This document shows positions 37,153-45,418 of a stretch of 64,000 bases of DNA, one piece after another (positions within the stretch are counted from its first letter, which is position 1; each line of letters starts with the position of its first letter). The notes under the pieces are model-generated. The model ran no database searches, was not told the origin of the DNA, and saw only the letters and a program-made list of their open reading frames with translations. The stretch comes from [Pasteurella] aerogenes (GTDB lineage: Bacteria; Pseudomonadota; Gammaproteobacteria; Enterobacterales; Pasteurellaceae). Location of the stretch: positions 744,001-808,000 of the forward strand of contig LR134362.1 in assembly GCA_900637275.1 (NCBI GenBank), in the 5' to 3' direction. A program made the position numbers and the translations under genes.

Positions 37153-38556
37153 TTAGAAGTTGGCATTACGTGGCGAGCGAGGGAACGGGATAACGTCACG
37201 GATATTTTGTACTCCGGTAACGTACACGATCAAACGCTCAAAACCAAGACCAAAGCCGGCGTGTGGAACGGTACCGTAACGACGCAAATCGCGATACCAC
37301 CAGTAATCTTCCGGATTTAATCCCATTTCAACCATGCGTTTATCTAATACATCAAGGCGTTCTTCACGTTGTGAACCACCGATAATTTCACCAATTCCCG
37401 GCGCTAACACGTCCATTGCCGCAACGGTTTTGCCATCGTCATTTAAACGCATATAGAATGCTTTAATATCTTTTGGATAATTTTTCACCACTACTGGCGA
37501 TTTAAAATATTCTTCCGCCAAATAGCGTTCATGTTCGGAAGATAAGTCGATTCCCCAAGAAACTGGGAATTCGAATTTTTTACCCGATTTTAATAACACC
37601 TCAATCGCGTCGGTATAGTCGATTTGCGCAAAATCAGAATTAATAAAGTTTTCCAAACGGGTAATGACGGTACTATCTACGTGTTTTTCAAAGAATTTTA
37701 AATCATCTTGACGTTCATTCAACACAGCACGGAATACGTATTTCAACATATCTTCCGCCAATTTTGCATTATCTGCTAGGGTTGCAAATGCAATTTCTGG
37801 TTCAACCATCCAGAACTCCGCCAAGTGGCGAGTGGTATTGGAGTTTTCTGCGCGGAATGTCGGACCAAAGGTATAGATTTTACTTAATGCACAAGCATAG
37901 GTTTCACCGTTAAGCTGACCGGAAACGGTTAAAAACGATTCTTTACCGAAAAAATCTTGTGAAAAATCCACCGCACCTTTGTCGGTACGCGGTAAATTTT
38001 CAAGATCTAAGGTGGACACTCGGAACATTTCGCCTGCGCCTTCCGTATCGGAGGCCGTAATTAACGGAGTGGCAACCCAGTAAAATCCTTGCTCATGGAA
38101 AAAGCGATGAATCGCTTGTGCTAGACAATGGCGAACGCGCGCAACTGCGCCGATAATATTTGTGCGCGGACGAAGGTGCGCTACTTCGCGTAAATATTCA
38201 ATACTGTGGCGTTTCGCTGCCATAGGATAAGTTTCTGGATCTTCTACCCAACCGGTAACTTCAATCGTTTCTGCTTGTAATTCAACTGCTTGACCTTCCG
38301 CCGGCGACTCAACAATAGTCCCAGTCACGATCACAGAACAACCGGTTGTTAAATGTAACACTTCATTTTCGTAATTTTGAATATCATTGTTGACGATAGC
38401 TTGAATTGGATCAAAACAAGAACCGTCATAAACCGCTAAAAAGGAAAGTCCCGCTTTGGAATCGCGACGCGTACGCACCCAACCGCGAACCGTTACTTTT
38501 TCACCGACTGAAGCTTTACCTTGTAAAACTTCAGCAACAGATGCAATTTTTGTCAT
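37153..38556 (-). CDS. asnS: Asparaginyl-tRNA synthetase
   Basis: A 467-residue class IIb synthetase: OB-fold anticodon domain ([19 protein letters not shown]) and a catalytic core with [21 protein letters not shown] (motif 2) and [15 protein letters not shown] (motif 3). It charges tRNA(Asn). I chose ATG 38554-38556 ([13 protein letters not shown]), the family start with GAGGT upstream; the frame is open 23 codons further. It is monocistronic, convergent with sspAB. Confidence 0.97.
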   Translation of the reverse strand: MTKIASVAEVLQGKASVGEKVTVRGWVRTRRDSKAGLSFLAVYDGSCFDPIQAIVNNDIQNYENEVLHLTTGCSVIVTGTIVESPAEGQAVELQAETIEVTGWVEDPETYPMAAKRHSIEYLREVAHLRPRTNIIGAVARVRHCLAQAIHRFFHEQGFYWVATPLITASDTEGAGEMFRVSTLDLENLPRTDKGAVDFSQDFFGKESFLTVSGQLNGETYACALSKIYTFGPTFRAENSNTTRHLAEFWMVEPEIAFATLADNAKLAEDMLKYVFRAVLNERQDDLKFFEKHVDSTVITRLENFINSDFAQIDYTDAIEVLLKSGKKFEFPVSWGIDLSSEHERYLAEEYFKSPVVVKNYPKDIKAFYMRLNDDGKTVAAMDVLAPGIGEIIGGSQREERLDVLDKRMVEMGLNPEDYWWYRDLRRYGTVPHAGFGLGFERLIVYVTGVQNIRDVIPFPRSPRNANF

Positions 38557-38753
38557 ATCAACCTCAATGCAATAAAATTGAATAAAAAACTCGCCTAGTT
38601 TACCGCAACTTCGGCAAATTACCAAAATGAATTAAATTTTTTTATTTTTGTGAAAATATTCACAGAATTGAAAATATCGCCTTGTTTTTTTTAAGGTTAC
38701 TGGTATAAAGAAGGAAATATTTTAATAAATTCAAATAAACCATTAGGATGATT

Positions 38754-39980
38754 ATGGCAAAGGTAAGAAAGGAAGACAAATTACCGCTAAAACTAAAACA
38801 ATTAGGTAAAATTTATCAATTAATCGAACAGTTTGAAGAAATTTCACGTATTGATTTATCCAAATTATCTCGACTTGCACCGGCGACGATTACCGCGTTG
38901 ACCAGACAGTTGATTGATGAAAAATTAATTATTGAAAGAGCGGTACAAAATACGGAATCACGTGGACGACCTGCAGTTGGTTTATGCGTTTCTCCCTTTT
39001 ATTGGCAGTCTGTGTGTGCCATTTTAATTGAAGACCATTTTGATATTTTGTTATGTGGTTTAGATGGTACGCCAATAGAGCAAGCAATTTATCCGTTGCA
39101 CAGTGATGACTTTGATCATTTAGATCAATTTTTACTTGATTGTGTCCAGCATTTTATGTCGAATATTCAACCAAAACTCAATCACCCGATGACTTTTTCT
39201 ATTGCGGTGGCAGGAGAATTGGATAAATCGACGCAAAATTTAGTTCGCTTAGGTAAAAGAACACTGGATTTAAATTTACGTGCCTTATTTGAACCGCATT
39301 TTGATATTCCGATTTTGATTACTGAATATTTCCAAACTTGGCTGTATGCGGAAAATACCTTAGGTAGCGTGATTGGCTGTGATAATGTGTTATTTTTACA
39401 ATTAGATGATGTGATCAATTTGGGCGTTTTGGTGCAAGGCGAGCTGCTTTATCATAAAGAATACAAAAAAATTAATATTGATAAACTGATTGTGCCGAAA
39501 GATAACCTATTGCAAGAATTGATTAATATTCATTTGCCGGAATTGGAGCGTTATCAATTGACCAATCAAATTACACACGAGGCAATTTATCAATTAATTG
39601 ATCAGCTTTATCCTAAAAATGTATTGGCGAATAAAAATGATAAAATTCAATTTTTATGCCAAAAAGCCAATGATGGTGATAAAAGTGCGGTCAATATTTT
39701 GCATTTTATTGCGGATACCTTGGCGTATGTGTTGATGAATTTGGTGAATATTTTCTCCTCCGAAAAAATTATGTTCAGTTCCAGTTTATTGTCTGCGAAA
39801 GAGATTTTCTTGCCGCGCTTGAATGCAACCTTAGCGAAAAATCTTGCCAACACACCGCATCAGGCAGAAGTAGTGGTGAGTCAATATCAGTGGAATAGTC
39901 CGGTGGTATTAACATCTGCGATTAAACAAGGGATTTATGACGGTAGTTTGTTAACACATTTGATCAAATCCGAAACTTAA
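38754..39980 (+). CDS. ROK-family (Mlc/NagC-like) transcriptional regulator, degenerate ligand domain
   Basis: A 408-residue protein. The N-terminal winged helix (LGKIYQLIEQFEEISRIDLSKLSRLAPATITALTR) and SRGRPAVGL are close to Mlc/NagC. The C-terminal ROK domain keeps its outline and SSEKIMFSSSLLSA. However, the zinc motif CxCGxxGCLE and the preceding GH are absent; that stretch reads KKINIDKLIVPKDN. It may therefore sense a different signal, or act by protein contact. ATG 38754 is preferred for ribosome-site spacing (AGGA, 5 nt); ATG 38748 is possible. The regulon is unknown. Confidence 0.78.
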   Translation: MAKVRKEDKLPLKLKQLGKIYQLIEQFEEISRIDLSKLSRLAPATITALTRQLIDEKLIIERAVQNTESRGRPAVGLCVSPFYWQSVCAILIEDHFDILLCGLDGTPIEQAIYPLHSDDFDHLDQFLLDCVQHFMSNIQPKLNHPMTFSIAVAGELDKSTQNLVRLGKRTLDLNLRALFEPHFDIPILITEYFQTWLYAENTLGSVIGCDNVLFLQLDDVINLGVLVQGELLYHKEYKKINIDKLIVPKDNLLQELINIHLPELERYQLTNQITHEAIYQLIDQLYPKNVLANKNDKIQFLCQKANDGDKSAVNILHFIADTLAYVLMNLVNIFSSEKIMFSSSLLSAKEIFLPRLNATLAKNLANTPHQAEVVVSQYQWNSPVVLTSAIKQGIYDGSLLTHLIKSET

Positions 39981-40062
39981 TTTAACAAAACTTGTGTTAG
40001 CTCAATATTTCTGACAAAAAATTGGTTTAGAATTTTCTCCAGTTTATTAAAGGAGATAACCA

Positions 40063-40791
40063 ATGAGTAGCTTTTTTGTCACTGGAACGGATACCAATGT
40101 CGGTAAAACGATTTCGAGTCGAGCAATTATTCAAGCGTTACAAGCGAAAAATATCCGTATTGTCGGATATAAACCCATTGCGTGCGGACAGGATGATCCG
40201 ATTTATGTTGATTTACAACAAACTCAAAAAGACGATTATGGTACGCAAGATAATCCGGATGTGTTGACTTTAATGCATTCCACGAAAGAAAAAGTATCCT
40301 ATCAAGACGTGAATAGTTATACTTTCGTACATACTATGCCGATGTTGACTACGGATTGCGAGATTATTGATATTGAAAAAATTGATCGCGATTTAAAACG
40401 CTTAACAGATCAATACCAGACTGTTGTAGTGGAAGGATCTTTCGGTTGGTTGACGCCGATGAATAAAACACATAGTTTTGCCAGTTGGGTCACGTCTCAT
40501 CAAATGCCAGTAGTTTTGGTTGTTGGAATTAAAGAAGGTTGTATCAATCACGCGTTATTAAGTGCGGCGGCAATTAAACAATCTGGTTTACCACTACTTG
40601 GCTGGATCGCGAATCGGGTTAATCCGGGATTGGGACATTATGCGGAAATCATTCAATTGCTAAGAGATAAAATTGATGCGCCGCTGTTGGGGCAAATCCC
40701 TTATGTGCATAGACCGGAAGAACAGGAGTTAGGGCAATATATTACTAACATTGAGCGTTTAACCTATATGCAAACGGAATTAGTGAAATAA
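40063..40791 (+). CDS. bioD: Dethiobiotin synthetase
   Basis: A 242-residue ATP-dependent carboxylase that closes the ureido ring of dethiobiotin. The P-loop [12 protein letters not shown] (5-16), KPIACGQ with the catalytic Lys, [11 protein letters not shown] and WIANRVNP are typical. It stands apart from other biotin genes. AAAGGAGATAACC is the ribosome site. It ends at a strong terminator. Confidence 0.93.
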   Translation: MSSFFVTGTDTNVGKTISSRAIIQALQAKNIRIVGYKPIACGQDDPIYVDLQQTQKDDYGTQDNPDVLTLMHSTKEKVSYQDVNSYTFVHTMPMLTTDCEIIDIEKIDRDLKRLTDQYQTVVVEGSFGWLTPMNKTHSFASWVTSHQMPVVLVVGIKEGCINHALLSAAAIKQSGLPLLGWIANRVNPGLGHYAEIIQLLRDKIDAPLLGQIPYVHRPEEQELGQYITNIERLTYMQTELVK

Positions 40792-40812
40792 TTCTTTTAC
40801 AGAAACGAAATT

Positions 40813-40862
40813 AAATCGTATATAATTCACTCAAAATGAGGGATTTATATACGATTTTTTTA
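40813..40862 (+). terminator. Terminator of bioD
   Basis: AAATCGTATATAA (40813-40825) pairs perfectly with TTATATACGATTT (40845-40857), followed by T residues. The next 240 bases to 41103 are very AT-rich with no clear ORF. Confidence 0.9.
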
Positions 40863-41103
40863 TTACAGCGTAAAATTTTATTTTACATAAGTAAATTTTT
40901 ATTACTTAAAAAATATTTAGTATTCAATTGGTTATCAATTTTTAATTATATAATTTTAGCATTTTTTTTACGTAAAATAATGTAAATTCTATTTCATTCT
41001 TGATAAATTGTATTATACTTACGCCCATCGTTTAGAGAGTGAATTGAATCAATTACGCTCTTAATTTTAATTAATAAATTATTATTTTACTCAGGAGTAA
41101 AAC

Positions 41104-41646
41104 ATGAAAAAATCAGTATTGGCTGTGTTAGTGTTAGGTGCAACTCTATCTTTAAGCGCTTGTTTCGATAAAGACAGCAAAACTGCTGAACAAGTCGACA
41201 ACGCGAAAGCAAGCATGACCGAAGCAAAAGATGCAGTAGCTAAAGCAGCAACCGACGTTAAAGATGCAACCGTACAAGCGGCTTCTGATGTGAAAGATAA
41301 CGTCGCTGCAAAAGCAACAGAAATGAAAGATGCAGCAGTACAAAAAGTTGAAGACGTGAAATCAGCTGTAAATGAAAAAGTAAATGCATTAACTGAAAAA
41401 GCTGCTGAAGTGAAAGATGCAGCAGCTGAAAAAGCTACTGAAGTGAAAGATGCAGCAGCTGAAAAAGCTACTGAAGTGAAAGATGCAGCAGCTGAAAAAG
41501 CTACTGAAGTGAAAGACGCAGCAGCTGAAAAAGCTACTGAAGCAAAAGATGCAGCAGCTGAAAAAGCTACTGAAGCAAAAGATGCAGCAATGGACAAAGT
41601 TAACCAAGCAGCAGATCAAGTAAAACAAGCTACAGAAACTAAATAA
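41104..41646 (+). CDS. LEA-like repeat lipoprotein
   Basis: A 180-residue protein with a lipoprotein signal MKKSVLAVLVLGATLSLSAC (lipobox LSAC). The mature part is almost entirely Ala, Lys, Glu, Asp, Val and Thr with an 11-residue periodicity (A-A-A-E-K-A-T-E-V-K-D). This resembles late-embryogenesis-abundant proteins and predicts long amphipathic helices. It is probably a periplasmic or outer-membrane-anchored extended protein; a stress or envelope role is a guess. AGGAGTAAAAC is the ribosome site. The coding repeats can change copy number by slippage without breaking the frame. Confidence 0.8.
   Translation: MKKSVLAVLVLGATLSLSACFDKDSKTAEQVDNAKASMTEAKDAVAKAATDVKDATVQAASDVKDNVAAKATEMKDAAVQKVEDVKSAVNEKVNALTEKAAEVKDAAAEKATEVKDAAAEKATEVKDAAAEKATEVKDAAAEKATEAKDAAAEKATEAKDAAMDKVNQAADQVKQATETK
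41395..41592 (+). repeat. Six 33-bp tandem repeats in the lipoprotein gene
   Basis: Units of 33 bp start at 41395, 41428, 41461, 41494, 41527 and 41560. They differ by a few bases (GTG/GCA, GAT/GAC); the last unit diverges at its end. Each encodes 11 residues. Confidence 0.9.
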
Positions 41647-41737
41647 TCTGGAATTTGTTTTATGGAGCCGGAAAGTGAGTGCATTTTCCGGCTTTGCTAT
41701 TTATTGTCACAATTCATTTTCATTTATTCTTATTTTT

Positions 41738-41746
41738 GGTAGAATA
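41738..41746 (+). promoter_or_regulatory. Extended -10 promoter of ssrA
   Basis: TGGTAGAAT is an extended -10 element, 12 bp before the mature tmRNA 5' end. Confidence 0.6.
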
Positions 41747-41758
41747 ATAGGAATTTTG

Positions 41759-42123
41759 GGGCTGATTCTGGATTCGACGGGATTAGCGAAGCCCAAGGTG
41801 CAGGTCGAGGTGCGGTAGGCCTCGTAAACAAACCGCAAAAAAATAGTCGCAAACGACGAACAATACGCTTTAGCAGCTTAATAACCTGCTCATAGCCTTC
41901 GCTCCCTAGCTTCCGCTCGTAAGACGGGGATAAAGCGGAGTCAACTTAAACGAGATCGTGTGGACGCTTAGGCTTGGAGATCGAAACACTAAATTGAATC
42001 AAGCTAGCTTATTGGTTGCGTGTCTGTCCGCTGGCAGTAAGTGAAATTAAAGACGAGACTAAACCTGTAGTGCTGAAGGTAGAGTAATTTCGGACGGGGG
42101 TTCAACTCCCCCCAGCTCCACCA
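41759..42123 (+). ncRNA. ssrA: Transfer-messenger RNA (tmRNA)
   Basis: About 365 nt. The 5' end GGGGCTGATTCTGGATTCGA and the 3' end with GGTTCAACTCC, CAGCTCC and ACCA form the tRNA-like acceptor and T arms. The tag frame at 41849-41881 encodes ANDEQYALAA then TAA. It rescues stalled ribosomes, and tagged proteins go to ClpXP with the SspB encoded nearby. The 3' end is the prophage attachment site. Confidence 0.98.
42100..42123 (+). other. Prophage attachment site (attL) in the ssrA 3' end
   Basis: A tyrosine integrase gene begins 176 bp past the ssrA CCA, and phage genes follow without a break. This shows integration at the tmRNA 3' end with the gene kept intact. The matching attR would lie beyond the window, so core length is inferred. 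Confidence 0.7.
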
Positions 42124-42147
42124 TTTTAACCTTTCACAAGGTGTCAT

Positions 42148-42187
42148 AAAGGGTCAAATTTATTGTAAATCAATGAGTTGACCCTTT
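42148..42187. terminator. Hairpin after ssrA
   Basis: AAAGGGTCAA (42148-42157) pairs with TTGACCCTTT (42178-42187), followed by TCTTT. It may end tmRNA transcription before int. Confidence 0.6.
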
Positions 42188-42204
42188 TCTTTACTGCCAC
42201 ATAC

Positions 42205-42229
42205 TGTCAAGAAGTGTCATATAATGTCA
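42205..42229 (+). repeat. Three TGTCA repeats at 10-bp spacing before int
   Basis: TGTCA starts at 42205, 42215 and 42225, one helical turn apart; another is at 42142. Such phased repeats next to attL suit arm-type sites for integrase or Xis. Confidence 0.45.
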
Positions 42230-42298
42230 ATTTTTTTGTAGTAATTTTGGTAGTAAAAGATTAATATTTGAAAAATCTTACTACATAAATCCTGAATT

Positions 42299-43579
42299 AT
42301 GCCTAAAACAGTTAAGCAGTTGACCGCAACTAAAATTAATACATCTAAACCAAAAGAGAAGATTTATTATCTCTCTGACGGTCAAGGCTTGCGTCTATCA
42401 ATTAAGCCTAACGGGACTAAAACGTGGCTTTTCAATTATTTTAAACCGTACATTAGAAAGCGTACAGAAAAAACTATAGGTGTTTATCCTATTGTATCTC
42501 TTCAGGATGCAAGAGCTAAAGCGAATGAATATAGAGCATTGTTAGTCAAAGATATAGATCCACAAGAATATGAGCGAAATAAGCACATAGAAGAACGCAA
42601 TGCAATAGTTAATACATTCGCTCATGTTGCGGATGAATGGCTTGTCTATCGATCCAAAATCGGAAAAGAACGAAATAATTACACGGATAAAACCAGGATA
42701 GATACAGAAAGACGGGTAAAGTTTCTAAAAGATGTGATTGGTGATGTGCCTTTTGCTAAGTTAACACTACAGCACGGTTTAGTTGCGCTTGAAACATTGA
42801 GAGCAGAAGGAAAACTGAATGAGCTGAAAAAAAGATATTTAGTGCTAAAAGCGATTGGTGAGTATGGGGAAAGGTTTAATTTTTGGAAAAAAAATGAATG
42901 GCGGTATTTAAGTTTTGAGTTACCAATGCCTGATAAAAACAAGCATCACGCAGCAATCCATTACAAAGATTTACCGCACTTTTTGAAAGACTTGAGAAAA
43001 GCAAGGGTGGCACATACGTCACTATTGGCTATTCTGTGGGGGATGTTGAACGCATCGCGCGTGAGTGAAACGGTTGGTGCTAAGTTTGAAGATATTCGCG
43101 AACATCAGTTCTTACCCGATGAGCTGGTGTGGTTTGTTACCGTGTCAAAAGGTGGTAAAGGTGAACGTGACCACCTTGTGCCATTATCGAAACAAGCGCG
43201 TAATTTGTTAAACCATATTAAGGCTCATACTAAGCGAGAATATCTATTCCCATCTGTAAAATCGGGCAATACACACTTAAACGAGCAGACACCAAACAAT
43301 GTAATCAAAACAATGTGCGGTGGACGTTATAAGGGTGTAATGACTAATCATGGCTTGCGCACACTGTTTAGCTCTTATTGTAATGACAATCGCCTAGAGC
43401 TTGGATTAGACAAGGAGATCATTGAAGTTTGCCTAAGTCACTTAAATAGTGATGATGTGCGCAATGCCTATAATAGAGCAGAATATTTGCCTTATCGCTT
43501 AAAAACCTATCAGGCTTGGGCGAACTATGTTGCAGAATGTGCAGATGGGCTATTTGATGAATTACAAGAAGAAATATAG
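42299..43579 (+). CDS. int: Tyrosine-family phage integrase
   Basis: A 426-residue recombinase. It has an N-terminal arm-binding domain of the DUF4102 type (LSDGQGLRLSIKPNGTKTWLFNYF), a core-binding domain, and a catalytic domain with Arg in NASRVSETVGA, HGLRTLFSSYC (HxxR) and a C-terminal Tyr in VRNAYNRAEYLPYR. It catalyses integration and excision at ssrA. The active arginine context (ASRVSE) is less typical than the usual TGMR. Its last 55 bp overlap the convergent xis-like gene. Confidence 0.92.
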   Translation: MPKTVKQLTATKINTSKPKEKIYYLSDGQGLRLSIKPNGTKTWLFNYFKPYIRKRTEKTIGVYPIVSLQDARAKANEYRALLVKDIDPQEYERNKHIEERNAIVNTFAHVADEWLVYRSKIGKERNNYTDKTRIDTERRVKFLKDVIGDVPFAKLTLQHGLVALETLRAEGKLNELKKRYLVLKAIGEYGERFNFWKKNEWRYLSFELPMPDKNKHHAAIHYKDLPHFLKDLRKARVAHTSLLAILWGMLNASRVSETVGAKFEDIREHQFLPDELVWFVTVSKGGKGERDHLVPLSKQARNLLNHIKAHTKREYLFPSVKSGNTHLNEQTPNNVIKTMCGGRYKGVMTNHGLRTLFSSYCNDNRLELGLDKEIIEVCLSHLNSDDVRNAYNRAEYLPYRLKTYQAWANYVAECADGLFDELQEEI

Positions 43580-43722
43580 GCTTTAACTTCACTTTCAGGA
43601 ATTTTTCTAGATCTCCCGAATTTAAAGGATTTTAGCTTTTTACTGCGTATTAAGCGAAAGATTGTAGATTCTGAGGCTAGTCCACAATCAACAAGTTCTT
43701 TTACAGAATAGTATTTTTCCAT
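43525..43722 (-). CDS. Excisionase-like small helix-turn-helix protein
   Basis: A 65-residue protein with an AlpA/MerR-type winged helix (YYSVKELVDCGLASESTIFRLIRSKKLKSFKFGRSRKIPESEV). It probably acts as Xis, the directionality factor for the adjacent integrase. GGAGAAATAA precedes the ATG, just after a terminator. Its 3' end overlaps int on the other strand, so int and xis transcripts are antisense to each other over 55 bp. Confidence 0.8.
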   Translation of the reverse strand: MEKYYSVKELVDCGLASESTIFRLIRSKKLKSFKFGRSRKIPESEVKAYISSCNSSNSPSAHSAT

Positions 43723-43732
43723 TTATTTCTCC

Positions 43733-43760
43733 AATAAAAAAAACCTAGCTTTCGCTAGGC
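43733..43760 (-). terminator. Terminator just upstream of the xis ribosome site
   Basis: CCTAGC (43744-43749) and GCTAGG (43754-43759) around TTTC, then leftward T residues. The xis ribosome site follows within 10 bases. Confidence 0.85.
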
Positions 43761-43874
43761 TTGTTCGTTGATCCATTCTCTTAGGTTTTTCCACGTTCGG
43801 TAGTCACAATCGTGACCTAAGTAACAAAATTCTCTATCATCTCTTACATCATCTGTGTAACTCCAGCCCTGTGT
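43755..43874 (-). other. Open frame without a start, possible frameshift extension
   Basis: The frame reads ...GWSYTDDVRDDREFCYLG and ends REWINEQA with no ATG, GTG or TTG start. It looks protein-like and directly follows the 65-residue gene at 43849-44046 in the -1/+1 frame, so it could be that gene's broken or shifted C-terminus. Confidence 0.35.
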
Positions 43875-44046
43875 CTAAGTCTCTGATGATAACGTTTTTT
43901 GTATTTTGGCTGAGATCTTGCCAATGTTGGCGTATGAAATCAGCACAATCACTGACTGCGTAGGTCATTCGTCCTATGCAGTATCTGACGGACTGTATGG
44001 CGAGCGTTTGAAAAGTGCGGTGGTTTACGTTGATGGTTTTAGTCAT
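43849..44046 (-). CDS. Hypothetical phage protein
   Basis: A 65-residue protein (MTKTINVNHRTFQTLAIQSVRYCIGRMTYAV...) of unrecognised family. Its start overlaps the end of the upstream gene by 8 bp, indicating coupled translation in the leftward operon. YCIGRMTYAVSDCADFIRQHW suggests a small alpha/beta protein with two cysteines. The frame downstream stays coding-like after a shift (see 43755-43874), so the C-terminus may differ in relatives. No function is claimed. Confidence 0.6.
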   Translation of the reverse strand: MTKTINVNHRTFQTLAIQSVRYCIGRMTYAVSDCADFIRQHWQDLSQNTKNVIIRDLDTGLELHR

Positions 44047-44254
44047 TGATTACTCTCACGGTTATTTCATATTTTGGTTTATCGTGTTCTAACAAAATAA
44101 CAGGTTCATTACGTTCAATACAATGTTGAGCAACACAATATAATGCCATTAACGTTACATCTTGCTTTTCTTTCCAATAAAGCCCATTTTTTTCGAGATG
44201 ACCTGCGTAGATTTGATTAGTCAATGGTGATACGCCTAATTTAATTTCTTTCAT
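44039..44254 (-). CDS. Hypothetical phage protein
   Basis: A 71-residue protein (MKEIKLGVSPLTNQIYAGHLEKNGLYWKEKQDVTLMAL...). LGVSPLTNQIYAGH and a Trp-containing middle segment recur in small phage proteins of the family annotated DUF7446, a match made from memory. It overlaps the next gene by 8 bp and the previous one by 4 bp, inside the leftward early operon. Its function is unknown. Confidence 0.6.
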   Translation of the reverse strand: MKEIKLGVSPLTNQIYAGHLEKNGLYWKEKQDVTLMALYCVAQHCIERNEPVILLEHDKPKYEITVRVIND

Positions 44255-44448
44255 TTTGTCGCCTCTTTTTTAAAAGGTAAAATAAAACTCAATCGTTGGT
44301 TTGATTTGCCATCTTCCAATACAAATTCCATATTGCCATCTTCTTTTTCTAGCCAACAAAGGAATTTAATATCTTCATAGCCTAAGGTTGTACAAATTCC
44401 CTGAAGATGAGAGAGAATTTTGGCAAATTTTTCTGCTTCTAATTGCAT
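44251..44448 (-). CDS. Hypothetical phage protein
   Basis: A 65-residue protein starting at ATG 44446-44448 (MQLEAEKFAKILSHLQGICTTLGYED), chosen because GGGAGATTT lies just upstream. The frame continues open to 44523, but that would cross a terminator. A 17-codon mini-frame with its own GGAG site (44439-44492) overlaps the start and may act as a coupled leader. The protein has a helical N-terminus and a beta-rich acidic C-terminus. Its function is unknown. Confidence 0.6.
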   Translation of the reverse strand: MQLEAEKFAKILSHLQGICTTLGYEDIKFLCWLEKEDGNMEFVLEDGKSNQRLSFILPFKKEATK

Positions 44449-44504
44449 AAATCTCCCGCCCATTGTTCGATTTGTTGGATAAGTTTGTTCATTTTGTTTT
44501 CTCC

Positions 44505-44534
44505 ATAAAAGAAAACCGCCCATAAAGAGCGGTT
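44505..44534 (-). terminator. Terminator after the BRO-N gene, before the next ribosome site
   Basis: AACCGC (44514-44519) pairs with GCGGTT (44529-44534), with leftward TTTTCTTTT. A GGAG ribosome site follows directly. Confidence 0.75.
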
Positions 44535-44542
44535 GGTTGTGG

Positions 44543-45178
44543 TTAAAATCTTGCTATTTGTTTTGGTTCTTCCAGTAGGCTCAGCATTCCTTTGACGAAC
44601 ATAATACGTTCGCTTTTGGCGTGAACATATTTTCGTGCTTTGGTAAGCGCGTTTTCGGTCGGACCATTTAAATTGTAAAGGTAATGCCCGCCGATGGTTT
44701 TATCGATTTCTTTCGCAAGATACGGATGTTCTTTGCGTATCTTATTTCCCATTTCGTAAGCACCGTTGAGCGAGTGGAATAGATTGACGATGATGTGTAG
44801 TGCTTCTTCGTCTGATTTGATTTCTTCAAGCGGTACGATTTGCGTAGAATTTTGCGAATATTGTCCTGTCTTGCGAATTTGCGGTAGCACTTCTTCAAAG
44901 ACCCAGTTTTGAAAATCGATAGCTTGAGATTTGTTAGATCTAAAAATGATCCGATATAAATTCGGTTCGTTGATGAAAGTTACTTCTTGTTTTCCGCCTT
45001 TGGTAAGGGTATACATTTTATGTAGACCCTTTTCATTAAATCTAAAGCGACTTGAATTTGCATTGCTTATATCAAGAGCTATACACACATCTGTTAAACA
45101 AAAGTGCGGTTCATTGTTGATTACTTCAATGCGAACAGGATTAGATTTGAAATTGAAAGTAGAGATTTGATTTTGCAT
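44543..45178 (-). CDS. BRO-N domain antirepressor-type protein
   Basis: A 211-residue protein. The N-terminal BRO domain (residues 1-110) shows FNFKSNPVRIEVINNEPHFCLTDVC, GLHKMYTLTKGGKQEVTFINEPNLYRIIFRS and FQNWVFEEVLPQIRKTGQY. The C-terminal part is helical and unassigned. Proteins of this kind bind DNA or repressor and promote prophage induction. It is preceded by a C4-like RNA whose loop can pair with this gene's Shine-Dalgarno region (45185-45194), so translation is probably under antisense control. Confidence 0.85.
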   Translation of the reverse strand: MQNQISTFNFKSNPVRIEVINNEPHFCLTDVCIALDISNANSSRFRFNEKGLHKMYTLTKGGKQEVTFINEPNLYRIIFRSNKSQAIDFQNWVFEEVLPQIRKTGQYSQNSTQIVPLEEIKSDEEALHIIVNLFHSLNGAYEMGNKIRKEHPYLAKEIDKTIGGHYLYNLNGPTENALTKARKYVHAKSERIMFVKGMLSLLEEPKQIARF

Positions 45179-45218
45179 TTTATGCTCCTAGGATTTTAGT
45201 TATTGCCACTTAGTAGGT

Positions 45219-45298
45219 GGACAGGGTTCAACTACCGATCCTAGTCGGCGGAGCTTATTTCCCTTTCGGGTATTGTATTTGGCTCTCTCACCCCGTCC
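45219..45298 (-). ncRNA. C4-type antisense RNA candidate (copy A)
   Basis: Closing stem GGACGGGG/CCCTGTCC (45291-45298 with 45219-45226). Inside is AATACAATACC-CGAA-GGGAAATA (45256-45279), a motif shared with two other elements. A second hairpin (45235-45248) has loop CTAGGA, which with its flanks is complementary to ATCCTAG in the BRO-N gene's Shine-Dalgarno region. The layout fits P1/P7 c4 control of the antirepressor. Confidence 0.65.
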
Positions 45299-45326
45299 AT
45301 AACTTGGCAATACCTAAAATTTAGGC

Positions 45327-45384
45327 ATAAAAAAACCGCTTTTATTGTCGGAGCGAGAAACCGACTAGGATTTGTAGTGCGGTT
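45327..45384 (-). terminator. Terminator-like hairpin with a target mimic
   Basis: AACCGC (45379-45384 read leftward) can pair with GCGGTT (45334-45339), followed by T residues. The inner hairpin carries AATCCTAG, a copy of the BRO-N Shine-Dalgarno target. The outer arm lies between the local -10 and its expected start, so only transcripts from upstream would form it fully. Confidence 0.55.
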
Positions 45385-45413
45385 ATCTTAATCCGAAGGG
45401 GAGCGGTTGTCAA
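45385..45413 (-). promoter_or_regulatory. Leftward promoter A
   Basis: TTGACA, a 17-bp spacer (ACCGCTCCCCTTCGGAT), then TAAGAT. It is one of a related set at 45807, 52040, 52186 and 52756. Confidence 0.8.
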
Positions 45414-45418
45414 TATCT

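Noticed and set aside
41091..41628. Long leftward frames of 168 and 79 codons
   Set aside because: Mirror images of the tandem repeats in the lipoprotein gene.
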